Positions 1 through 6,535 of a stretch of 9,571 nt of DNA are shown here, in pieces. This DNA is from Chitinispirillaceae bacterium. GTDB taxonomy: Bacteria > Fibrobacterota > Chitinivibrionia > Chitinivibrionales > Chitinispirillaceae. Position numbers and translations under genes: made by a program. Where the stretch lies: assembly GCA_016926315.1 (NCBI GenBank), contig JAFGOU010000439.1, positions 1-9,571 of the forward strand, read 5' to 3'. The notes under the pieces are model-generated. The model did not search any database. It was not told the DNA's origin and saw only the letters and a program-made list of their open reading frames with translations. Position 1 is the first letter of the stretch, and every line of letters begins with the position of its first letter.

Positions 1-84
1 AGCGGGTAACGCACGCGATGAGCTAGGGTTGCCAATTGTGGCGGAGCAAGATGAACGCGTGCGTCTAGCACGAATAATTTTGGC

Positions 85-155
85 AGCGCCATTTTCAGGG
101 GATCAGGGCATGCGAATACTAATTTCCGTCCGATTTTCAGGGCATTGGATCATGT
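85..155. repeat. Paired ATTTTCAGGG repeats, possible remnant IS21-type element end
   Basis: The 10-base word ATTTTCAGGG occurs at 91-100 and again, in the same orientation, at 133-142. The first copy continues as GGATCAGGGCAT and the second as CATTGGATCA. Read on the minus strand the first copy gives TGATCCCCTGAAAAT. From memory, words of this kind recur as subterminal repeats in some IS21-family elements, which carry several repeated blocks near each end. No istA or istB coding sequence is recognisable: the flanking open frames (plus 2-196; minus 92 to the left edge) match nothing I know. The repeat is seen directly; its assignment to an insertion sequence is weak inference. Confidence 0.3.
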
Positions 156-214
156 TTCAAAATTTGAAATACCGTTGTCAGAGGGGTTTGTTTTGATTTG
201 AAACGTTTGAAACG
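155..214. repeat. TTTGAAA inverted and tandem repeats
   Basis: Bases 155-169 form a near-perfect palindrome, TTTCAAA-A-TTTGAAA, with seven-base arms around one central base. A further 27 bases on, the nonamer TTTGAAACG is repeated exactly in tandem at 197-205 and 206-214, followed by a CG-rich stretch containing CGGGAACGCGG. This places four copies of the TTTGAAA core (one inverted) within 60 bases. The segment lies between the possible IS end and the terminator of the outer-membrane protein gene. It could be a protein-binding site, a recombination scar or a dispersed genomic repeat; nothing here distinguishes these. Confidence 0.4.
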
Positions 215-249
215 CGGGAACGCGGTCATTGCGCCCGGTGAAACAAGAA

Positions 250-279
250 CGATTACGATAGCGATACCGATTCCGATAC
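250..279. repeat. CGATNN hexanucleotide tandem repeat (5 units)
   Basis: Five consecutive six-base units share the core CGAT followed by two variable bases (TA, AG, AC, TC, AC). If translated they give alternating Ile/Thr/Pro or Arg/Tyr/Asn patterns, so ORFs spanning this tract are low-complexity artefacts. It sits immediately downstream of the minus-strand terminator hairpin, outside any supported gene. Such short imperfect arrays are likely slippage products or part of a dispersed intergenic repeat family. Confidence 0.5.
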
Positions 280-280
280 C

Positions 281-310
281 GGAGAAAAGAAGGGGCAGGG
301 TTATCCTGCC
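281..310 (-). terminator. Putative intrinsic terminator of the outer-membrane protein gene
   Basis: GGCAGG (294-299) and CCTGCC (305-310) form a perfect six-pair GC-rich stem with a five-base loop. On the minus strand this hairpin is followed by a pyrimidine-rich run, CCTTCTTTTCTCC (complement of 281-293), and it lies 11 bases past the stop codon of the gene at 322-747. The placement fits Rho-independent termination, although the T tract is interrupted by C residues. Confidence 0.5.
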
Positions 311-321
311 ACGTTATGTAA

Positions 322-747
322 TCAGAACACGTATCGTATTCCGAGGCCTCCGCCGACATATACATCGGTCTCTTCGATGAGCGCGATTCCGGGCGCCAGC
401 TCGCCGAACACCTCAAAATTGGGATGAAACCGTATGAGCAGTCCGACCGGCACCCTGACGCCGAAGTTGACGTAATCGTGATGGACCGCGACGAACAGGC
501 CGCCGCCCAGATACCAGCGAAGAGGGTCCTGAAGGACCCGGTCGATGAACAGGTAATCTCCGTGCACATACATCCAGTCATGCCTGAGCGACCAGGCGAT
601 ACCCAGGACCGGGAAGTTGTCGATACGAACGCTGATGCCGGTCGGCTCGCCGATAATGATACCGGCCGCCACCTCGGCGTCGGCCCGAGGCGCAAAGGAG
701 ATGATGACAATACCGGCAACGACAGCGCACCACCACAGCGATTTCAT
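322..747 (-). CDS. Small exported protein, probable outer-membrane beta-barrel
   Basis: A 141-residue protein. It begins with a classic signal peptide: Lys2, a hydrophobic stretch over roughly residues 4-19, and an Ala-Asp-Ala motif (22-24) giving predicted signal peptidase I cleavage before Glu25. The mature part has short alternating hydrophobic strands rich in Gly and aromatics (for example GLFVAVHHDYVNFGVRVPVG), an early GEPTGIS motif, and a C-terminal Tyr-Val-Phe. A terminal Phe is the usual BAM recognition signature of outer-membrane barrels. The GEPTGIS segment after the signal peptide resembles small barrel families annotated in spirochaetes and relatives (DUF3996/BAPKO_0422-like); this is from memory, not a search. 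The ATG at 745-747 is supported by AAAGGA (complement of 755-760) seven bases upstream. The gene is monocistronic, on the strand opposite to everything to its right. Its ligand or function is unknown. A periplasmic soluble protein is the main alternative. Confidence 0.72.
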   Translation of the reverse strand: MKSLWWCAVVAGIVIISFAPRADAEVAAGIIIGEPTGISVRIDNFPVLGIAWSLRHDWMYVHGDYLFIDRVLQDPLRWYLGGGLFVAVHHDYVNFGVRVPVGLLIRFHPNFEVFGELAPGIALIEETDVYVGGGLGIRYVF

Positions 748-818
748 TGTTCAATCCTTTCTGGAAAGCGGATTGATCACCTTCGCCCCTTCCCTATCCG
801 CACATCAGAAACAGGGCA

Positions 819-1046
819 TTAAAACCTTCCATAGATAAAAAACCCCGTGCCGTGAGATAAAATATCATATGCGAACTGCAATTCAAAACCTCCGGGGAAT
901 ACGAAATCCGAAACCGTGCAGATGTCGGCGGACACGAACACGATGTGCCGCACGTCCAGCTCAGCCGGGTTTGGCTCCGAGGTCAGGCTGCTCCTGAGAA
1001 ATCCGGTCCGGTTGCCGCCGCTCGGTGATAAATGATATGCCGGCAT
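819..1046 (-). CDS. Doubtful 75-residue ORF, perhaps a barrel-protein fragment
   Basis: An open frame of 75 codons with no recognisable family. It lacks a signal peptide and a clear ribosome binding site (only a weak AGGG-like stretch upstream of the ATG). The second half alternates hydrophobic and polar residues (FELQFAYDI, then GTGFFIYGRF) and ends in Arg-Phe, as the last strands of an outer-membrane beta-barrel do. It reads towards the neighbouring outer-membrane protein gene on the same strand. It could be the C-terminal remnant of a decayed barrel-protein gene, a short real gene, or chance. Codon bias is less convincing than in the genes to the right. I lean towards a remnant or chance. 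Confidence 0.25.
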   Translation of the reverse strand: MPAYHLSPSGGNRTGFLRSSLTSEPNPAELDVRHIVFVSADICTVSDFVFPGGFELQFAYDILSHGTGFFIYGRF

Positions 1047-1154
1047 CGTACGCCCTGCATGACTGTTTTATTAATGGAATGTAAGATTTATATTACCAAT
1101 CAGTACCACTGCCGCTGTTCCCGCAGCGAGGGCAGACGGCGTTCCAACCTTGTC

Positions 1155-1160
1155 AGAGGG
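1155..1160 (+). promoter_or_regulatory. Ribosome binding site deciding the ligase start
   Basis: AGAGGG is the only Shine-Dalgarno-like motif near the 5' end of the ligase gene. Its distance to TTG 1168 is seven bases, which is ideal; to ATG 1177 it is 16, which is long. The motif therefore favours the TTG start, against the general preference for ATG. Confidence 0.4.
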
Positions 1161-1167
1161 TTCCAGA

Positions 1168-3186
1168 TTGGCTGTTATGAACAAACACCTGTACGTTGAC
1201 CTTATCCGCCGCAGCTGCACCGAATATGCACGAAACGACTGCCTGCACATCAAACGTGACGGGCACTACAAAACATGGACCTATGGCGACTTGCATCGCG
1301 ACCTGAATAAACTGTGCTCTTCACTCAAAAAAAACGGTCTCGCTGAAGGCATGAACGCAGCGGTGATCGGTGAAAACACGCCCGAGTGGGTGATAAGCTT
1401 TCACGCGATCCTCCTGACCGGCGCCTGCACCGTGCCGGTCGACCCGAACATACCCGCGGCAGAAATCGAATACATCATCAGAACGACCGAAGCGAAACTG
1501 GTGTTCTGTTCACCGCTGTTCGTTCCGCTGTTCAGAAAATTGCGCGAGCTGTACCCTGTTCTGGAAAAAATTATTGTCCTCGCGCCGGAATGGAAGGAGG
1601 ACGAGCCGAGTTTTTATGAGTTCGTCGGTAACGGCAATCCTGATCATGATGCCTTTGCCGGAACGTTTAAACCGGACGATCCCATGACCATTCTTTTTAC
1701 CTCCGGAACCACCGGAAAGGCCAAGGGCGCGGTGTTATGCCAGAAAAACTACACCGCGGTCGGCAACTACGCCATCGCACGCATGAAACTGGGCCCGGAC
1801 GACACCGTGCTTTCGGTGCTGCCCCTCCACCATGTTTTCGGGTTCGCGGCAAGCGTGGCGGGCCCGCTCCTCGGCGGAATGGATATCGTCTTTGTCCCGG
1901 TGCTCAAGGGCCCGCTCATTCTTGAGGCGCTGCGCGATAAAAAGGTGACCATGCTCCCGGCTGTCCCGAAGATGATCGAGACGTTTTACGACAATATACA
2001 GCTCAATGTCGGGAAGAAAGGGCCCGTTGTACGCGCCCTTTTCAGCGTTCTGACGCTGCTGTCCGTGACGCTCGGTAAGGTATCCGGCCTCCCCTTCCGC
2101 AGGGCGCTCTTCGGCAGCGTGCACCGTTCCTTCGGCGGAAAGCTCAAGGTGATCATTTCCGGCGGCGCCTCGCTGGGTAAAAAACAGTGGTACGGATTCA
2201 GGAACATGGGTTTCAACATACTCGAAGGGTACGGCCTGACCGAGACCTTCGGTCCCATCACCGTCTGTCCCTTTGACGATCCCCGCCTCATGTCGGTCGG
2301 TCCGGTGCTGCCTGAAAACGAAATCATGATCTCCTCGCCGAACCAGGACGGCATGGGAAAGGTGCTTCTGCGCGGATCGTGCGTTTTCAAGGGATACTAT
2401 AAACAGGATGAGCTGACCCGCGAGGTCTTTGACGCCGACGGATGGTTCATCACCGGTGACCTCGGCCGGCTTGACCGCGACGGCTTTCTCTATCTCGCCG
2501 GCAGGGAAAAAGACGTGATCGTGCTTGATTCGGGAAAAAACGTGTATCCCGACGAGGTCGAAGAGTACTATTCGCTCTCCCCCATGATTGAAGAGCTGGG
2601 GATCTTCGGCATTCGCCAGGAAGGCAGGGAGATCGTGGCCGCCGTCATCGTCCCTTCAAATGAGATCCGTAAAAACCATACCGTTTCGCAGGCCGCGTCG
2701 CTTGTGCAAAAAGAGCTGGTCCGTCTGGGCAAGGACATTCCCGCATACCGCCGGATAACGGATTTCATAATTGTGTATCAGCCGCTTCCCCGGACCACGA
2801 CGCGAAAAATCAAAAAGGCGGAGATACGGGAGATGTACGGCAGCGTCAAGGAAAACAACGCCGTCAATCCCGCCTCCCTGGAACAGCTCTCGGTCATGGA
2901 AACCGAACTCATGGCCACCCCGGAGTTCAAGGGAATCGTCGAATGCATGGAATCCGTTGCTGAGCGGGTCAAGGGAAAAGCCATAACTCCGCGAACGCGC
3001 TTCAAGACCGACCTCGGGCTCGACTCGCTCGACCAGGTGGCCCTTGTCAACCATCTTGAAAGCGCCTTTGCGATCACGGTCCCTGACCGGGAGTACGACA
3101 AGACCGACACGGTCGCGGACCTGGCGGCCCTGATCTGCGATCTTAAAAAGAGCGCACCTTCGCCGGTATCTCCTCCGGCACATTGA
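1168..3186 (+). CDS. AMP-dependent acyl-CoA/acyl-ACP ligase fused to a C-terminal acyl carrier protein domain
   Basis: A 672-residue adenylate-forming enzyme (ANL superfamily). It activates a carboxylate, probably a fatty acid, with ATP to an acyl-AMP and then forms a thioester. Motifs in order: the phosphate-binding loop TILFTSGTTGKAKG (174-187); the adenine/acyl motif LEGYGLTET (352-360); GWFITGDLG (425-433) with the ATP-ribose Asp431; GREKDVIVLDSGKNVYP (445-461); and the A10 stretch RTTTRKIKK, whose Lys547 should be the catalytic lysine, with Arg where Gly usually precedes it. From about residue 585 follows a carrier domain with LGLDSLD (616-622), whose Ser620 should carry 4'-phosphopantetheine. 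Typical FadD-type ligases are about 550 residues and lack this domain. Start: AGAGGG (1155-1160) lies seven bases before TTG 1168; ATG 1177 is a good alternative (669 residues) but is 16 bases from that motif, and TTG 1150 is also in frame. It is cytoplasmic, with no signal peptide or obvious membrane segment. Substrate unknown; the fused ACP suggests loading in cis. Confidence 0.92.
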   Translation: MAVMNKHLYVDLIRRSCTEYARNDCLHIKRDGHYKTWTYGDLHRDLNKLCSSLKKNGLAEGMNAAVIGENTPEWVISFHAILLTGACTVPVDPNIPAAEIEYIIRTTEAKLVFCSPLFVPLFRKLRELYPVLEKIIVLAPEWKEDEPSFYEFVGNGNPDHDAFAGTFKPDDPMTILFTSGTTGKAKGAVLCQKNYTAVGNYAIARMKLGPDDTVLSVLPLHHVFGFAASVAGPLLGGMDIVFVPVLKGPLILEALRDKKVTMLPAVPKMIETFYDNIQLNVGKKGPVVRALFSVLTLLSVTLGKVSGLPFRRALFGSVHRSFGGKLKVIISGGASLGKKQWYGFRNMGFNILEGYGLTETFGPITVCPFDDPRLMSVGPVLPENEIMISSPNQDGMGKVLLRGSCVFKGYYKQDELTREVFDADGWFITGDLGRLDRDGFLYLAGREKDVIVLDSGKNVYPDEVEEYYSLSPMIEELGIFGIRQEGREIVAAVIVPSNEIRKNHTVSQAASLVQKELVRLGKDIPAYRRITDFIIVYQPLPRTTTRKIKKAEIREMYGSVKENNAVNPASLEQLSVMETELMATPEFKGIVECMESVAERVKGKAITPRTRFKTDLGLDSLDQVALVNHLESAFAITVPDREYDKTDTVADLAALICDLKKSAPSPVSPPAH

Positions 3187-3241
3187 CGTGGTACCGGAAG
3201 CGACGATGCACGGTCCCGCACTCCGTCTCAGCCGATAGTCA

Positions 3242-6200
3242 ATGACACCCGGCCTCATACTGCATACCAGCAACCGCATGGAACTCCTTGCGGACAGGGC
3301 GGCCGCGTTTGTCGCCCGGCTGCCCGCCTCCCCTTTCGCTGCGGAGACTATAATCGTCCCGAATTATGGCATGCGTCAATGGCTCTCCATGCAGCTCAGC
3401 AAACGCCTCGGGATATGGGCGAACGGCCGGTTCCTTTTCCCAAACGATTTTGTCGAGGAGCTTTTCAAGGGCATTGTCCCCGGACCTCCGGACGCGGTTT
3501 TTTCACACAGCCTGCTCGCCTGGCACTGCCTTTCGGTTCTGTCCGGCAAGCTCCCTATGACCGAAGGGTTCTCGCACATCAGGAGCTATTGCGCTGACGG
3601 CCGCCTTCTCACGCGCTTTCAACTGGCCGCGCAGCTTGCGGATACCTTTGACCAGTACATGATCTTCCGGCCGGAAATGGTCCTTGCATGGGAACGGGGA
3701 ACAAACGACGGATGGCAGTCGGCGTTCTGGCGCATGATCGTCCACCGCTGCGGCCGCACGCATCGCGCCGGGATCTGGAACACGCTGTGCCGGCTGCCGG
3801 CGGACCGGCTCTCCGGCCGCCTCCCGGAACGCATCGTTGCGTTCGGTCTCTCCTCTCTTCCCCGGTACCATACCGCGGTGCTGGAAAAGGTCGCCACGGC
3901 CGTTCCGGTACATCTGTTTGTACTCAACCCGTGCGCTGAATTCTGGGACGATATCGTGTCCGATCGCGAGGCGGTCGGGACCGTACGATCGGCCTCCAAA
4001 GGAAAAAAAACCGTTGCCGCCCCCGACTCGCTCCATCTTGACCGCGGCAATTCGCTCCTGGCCGCGCTTGGACGGTACGGCCGTGATTTTCTTTCGCTGC
4101 TCCATGACGGCAACGTTCACGAGATTGCCGCGCCGCATGACGCCGGCTCCGGCTCGCTCCTCAACGCCCTGCAATCCGATATCCTCCATTTGATTGACCG
4201 CGGCGCTCCCGGAGGACCGGCCCCTCTTTCAATCGACGGCAGCGACGATTCCCTGCGGATCCATTCCTGCCACTCTCCGCTGCGGGAAATCGAGGTCCTG
4301 CATGACCGCCTGCTCGCCCTCTTTGCGGCATACCCCGAGTACAACCCGTCCGATGTCCTGGTAATGACGCCCGATATCCGCGAATATGAGCCGTTCATCC
4401 GGGCGGTGTTTGATTCGCCGGAACAGGAACGCCTCGCCATCCCGTATTCCATCGCGGACCTTCCGCTGCAAAATGAAAACGCGGTCGCGCGGGCCCTGCT
4501 GTCCCTGCTGTCGCTGCCGCGCACACGGTTTGGCGCCGCCACGGTCATTTCACTGCTCGAGCTGCCGGACATCCGCGCCTCTTTCTCAATAGACGCGTCC
4601 GACCTGCCCCTGCTCTCCTCATGGATCCGGGAGTGCAATATCAGATGGGGCATCGACGCATCGTCCCTGGCCGAGCTTGGGCTCCCGGCGACACCGGACA
4701 ACACCTGGGAGGCCGGGCTTGACCGGCTGCTGCTCGGTTATGCGATACGTTCCAGCAACACCCTCCGGTTCAAGGACACGCTTCCTTTTGACGGGTGCGA
4801 AGGGTCCGCCGCGCTCCTGGCCGGCACGCTCAGGGAATTCATTTCACGGCTCTCGGATTTCTGCGGACAGGCGGGCGTTGACCGTACCCTGACCGCATGG
4901 TCGGACCTGCTCGCGACCCTCCTTGATGATTTTATCACCGAAACAGGCGACAATGCCGCAGAACTGCCGGCAGTCCGCTCGCTCCTGTTCGATCTCAGGC
5001 TGCCGGAAACAGGCGGCGCTTTTACCGGAACGGTGGATTTCGACACCGTGCGCTACGTTGTCGAACGCGGGATAGACACGACGGGATCGCGCGCGAGGTT
5101 CCCCGGCAATGGCGTCACCTTTTGCTCAATGATGCCCATGCGCTCCATTCCCTTCCGTGTGGTATGCTGCATCGGCATGAATGACGGAGCGTTTCCGCGC
5201 TCCTCCTGTCCGCCGTCGTGGGACCTGATCACGGCGCGGCCGCGCAGGGGCGACCGTTCTCTGGAAAAGGAAGACCGGTATCTTTTCCTCGAAGCCATGC
5301 TGTCGGCGCGCGAAAAGCTGCACATCAGCTACATCGGCCAGCACCCCCGTGACAACAAGGCACGCGTGCCTTCCATTGTTGTCGAGGAGCTGCTTTCGTA
5401 CCTGCAGCGCGCCTATGTCCCTTCATCATCCGGATCAACGGCGGTCAACGGCGACCGGACCGGCCCGCCCGCCATCAGCGACACGGTCGTCATACACCAC
5501 CGCCTCCAGCCCTGGAACAGCGCCTACTTCAGCGGCAGCGAAACGCTGTTCAGCTACTCGCGGGCCAATGAGGCCGCTGCCAGGCAATTGATGTCCGGTG
5601 CCGGACGTGACGGTCAACCCCAGCGATACGCCATACCCCTGGAACCCGCGGTCATTCCCGCCGTTTCCATGGACTCGCTCATCGCGTTCCTGAGAAATCC
5701 CGCAAGATTTTTCATGAAGTGCCGGCTGAACGCTTCGCTTGAACTGCAGGATGAGCAGCTTGAGGAACACGAACGGTTCCTGCTCGAAGGACTTGACCGG
5801 TACCAGCTTGCGCAGAGGCTGGCGAGCCATCTCCTCAATAACGGTTCCGCAGAAGAGGCCGGTCTGACCTTCAAATCCGCAGGTCTGCTTCCCCTGGGCA
5901 ATGTCGGCGATTCCCTGTTTGAGGAACTTGTCCCGGGCGTGCAGGTTTTTGCCCGTTCGATACAGGCGTTTCTCCATGGACATGCGGCTCTTCCCGACGT
6001 CCCCTTCAACCAGGTGATCAATGGCACCTCCTTTTCCGGCGCCATTGCAGGAAGGTACGACCACTGCTGCCTCGCTTTCCGGTATGCAACGATCACCCCC
6101 GGCGATTGGATGGGTCTCTGGGTACGGCACCTTGCGCTCAACGCGTTTGCGCCCGCGGATGCGCCCCGGACAAGCGTGCTCCTGTGCAGGGACCGCATGG

Positions 6201-6529
6201 TGCGGATGGAGCCGCTCGATAACGCCGGGCAGGAGCTGCGCACTCTCCTTGACTGGTATGCGCTGGGCCACACGGTTCCATTGCGTTTCTTTCCTAAAAC
6301 ATCGCATGCATACGCGGAAAAGGTGGTATGCAAAAACATGCAACCGTCCCAGGCATTCGAGCGCGCACAGGAACTCTGGCACGGAAGCGGCTATGCCAGG
6401 GGCGAAAAAGAAGACCCGTACTTTTCGTTCTGTTTCAAGGGGGCGCTTGTGCACGACGCGTCATTCACGGACCCGACGCTTGCCCTCTGGTCTCCACTGC
6501 TCCTGCATGCCCGCCGCACAAAGGGATAA
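3242..6529 (+). CDS. recC: Exodeoxyribonuclease V subunit gamma (RecC)
   Basis: A 1095-residue RecC, close to the 1122 residues of the E. coli protein. RecC is the non-catalytic scaffold of RecBCD: it splits the duplex, channels the strands and recognises Chi in the 3' strand through its dead helicase fold. Family landmarks are the N-terminal HTSNRMELLA (8-17) and VPNYGMRQWL (39-48), HSCHSPLREIEVLHDRL (from 341), and the highly conserved CSMMPMRSIPFRVVCCIGMNDGAFPR block starting near 627, followed by RGDRS, EDRYLFLEA and SYIGQ. SMDSLIAFLRNPARFF near 810-825 opens the C-terminal inactive nuclease-like domain. ATG 3242 is chosen because the conserved N-terminus begins directly after it, although no Shine-Dalgarno motif is visible. 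It lies 55 bases after the ligase gene with no obvious terminator between, so read-through is possible. The partner recB starts six bases downstream. No frameshift or missing block was noticed. Confidence 0.97.
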   Translation: MTPGLILHTSNRMELLADRAAAFVARLPASPFAAETIIVPNYGMRQWLSMQLSKRLGIWANGRFLFPNDFVEELFKGIVPGPPDAVFSHSLLAWHCLSVLSGKLPMTEGFSHIRSYCADGRLLTRFQLAAQLADTFDQYMIFRPEMVLAWERGTNDGWQSAFWRMIVHRCGRTHRAGIWNTLCRLPADRLSGRLPERIVAFGLSSLPRYHTAVLEKVATAVPVHLFVLNPCAEFWDDIVSDREAVGTVRSASKGKKTVAAPDSLHLDRGNSLLAALGRYGRDFLSLLHDGNVHEIAAPHDAGSGSLLNALQSDILHLIDRGAPGGPAPLSIDGSDDSLRIHSCHSPLREIEVLHDRLLALFAAYPEYNPSDVLVMTPDIREYEPFIRAVFDSPEQERLAIPYSIADLPLQNENAVARALLSLLSLPRTRFGAATVISLLELPDIRASFSIDASDLPLLSSWIRECNIRWGIDASSLAELGLPATPDNTWEAGLDRLLLGYAIRSSNTLRFKDTLPFDGCEGSAALLAGTLREFISRLSDFCGQAGVDRTLTAWSDLLATLLDDFITETGDNAAELPAVRSLLFDLRLPETGGAFTGTVDFDTVRYVVERGIDTTGSRARFPGNGVTFCSMMPMRSIPFRVVCCIGMNDGAFPRSSCPPSWDLITARPRRGDRSLEKEDRYLFLEAMLSAREKLHISYIGQHPRDNKARVPSIVVEELLSYLQRAYVPSSSGSTAVNGDRTGPPAISDTVVIHHRLQPWNSAYFSGSETLFSYSRANEAAARQLMSGAGRDGQPQRYAIPLEPAVIPAVSMDSLIAFLRNPARFFMKCRLNASLELQDEQLEEHERFLLEGLDRYQLAQRLASHLLNNGSAEEAGLTFKSAGLLPLGNVGDSLFEELVPGVQVFARSIQAFLHGHAALPDVPFNQVINGTSFSGAIAGRYDHCCLAFRYATITPGDWMGLWVRHLALNAFAPADAPRTSVLLCRDRMVRMEPLDNAGQELRTLLDWYALGHTVPLRFFPKTSHAYAEKVVCKNMQPSQAFERAQELWHGSGYARGEKEDPYFSFCFKGALVHDASFTDPTLALWSPLLLHARRTKG
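6520..6525 (+). promoter_or_regulatory. Ribosome binding site of recB inside the recC 3' end
   Basis: AAAGGG lies within the last codons of recC and ends ten bases before the recB ATG (6536). With only six bases between the recC stop and the recB start, this arrangement favours translational coupling and a matched supply of the two subunits. Confidence 0.6.
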
Positions 6530-6535
6530 ACAGCC

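Larger units (their letters stand above)
748..1167. other. Intergenic region between divergent genes
   Basis: This 420-base stretch separates the minus-strand outer-membrane protein gene from the plus-strand ligase gene, so it must contain the promoters of both if they are transcribed independently. An AT-richer patch at about 1065-1100 includes TATATT (1089-1094), a possible -10 element for the rightward gene, but I see no good -35 at proper spacing. No RNA gene, riboswitch or strong terminator is evident. Its only substantial open frame is the doubtful minus-strand ORF listed separately. Confidence 0.5.

Noticed and set aside
2..196. Open plus-strand frame at the left edge, and a minus-strand frame from 92 running off the edge
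   Set aside because: Neither shows a recognisable domain, a ribosome binding site or clear codon bias, and both cross the repeat region; too little sequence to call a gene.
150..719. 189-codon minus-strand open frame overlapping the outer-membrane protein gene
   Set aside because: It is out of frame with the signal-peptide-bearing gene at 322-747, is rich in Ser/Arg as antisense or shifted frames of GC-rich DNA usually are, and its C-terminal part is just the CGATNN repeat translated.
424..822. 132-codon plus-strand frame opposite the outer-membrane protein gene
   Set aside because: It is antisense to a gene with a signal peptide, SD and terminator. Its product is low-information Asp/Arg/Pro-rich sequence with no motif.
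3187..3241. Possible terminator between the ligase gene and recC
   Set aside because: Only a short GGTACC palindrome is present; no GC-rich hairpin with a T tract was found.
5435..6454. 339-codon minus-strand frame inside recC
   Set aside because: It is antisense to strongly conserved RecC sequence; long antisense frames are expected where third codon positions are G/C rich.
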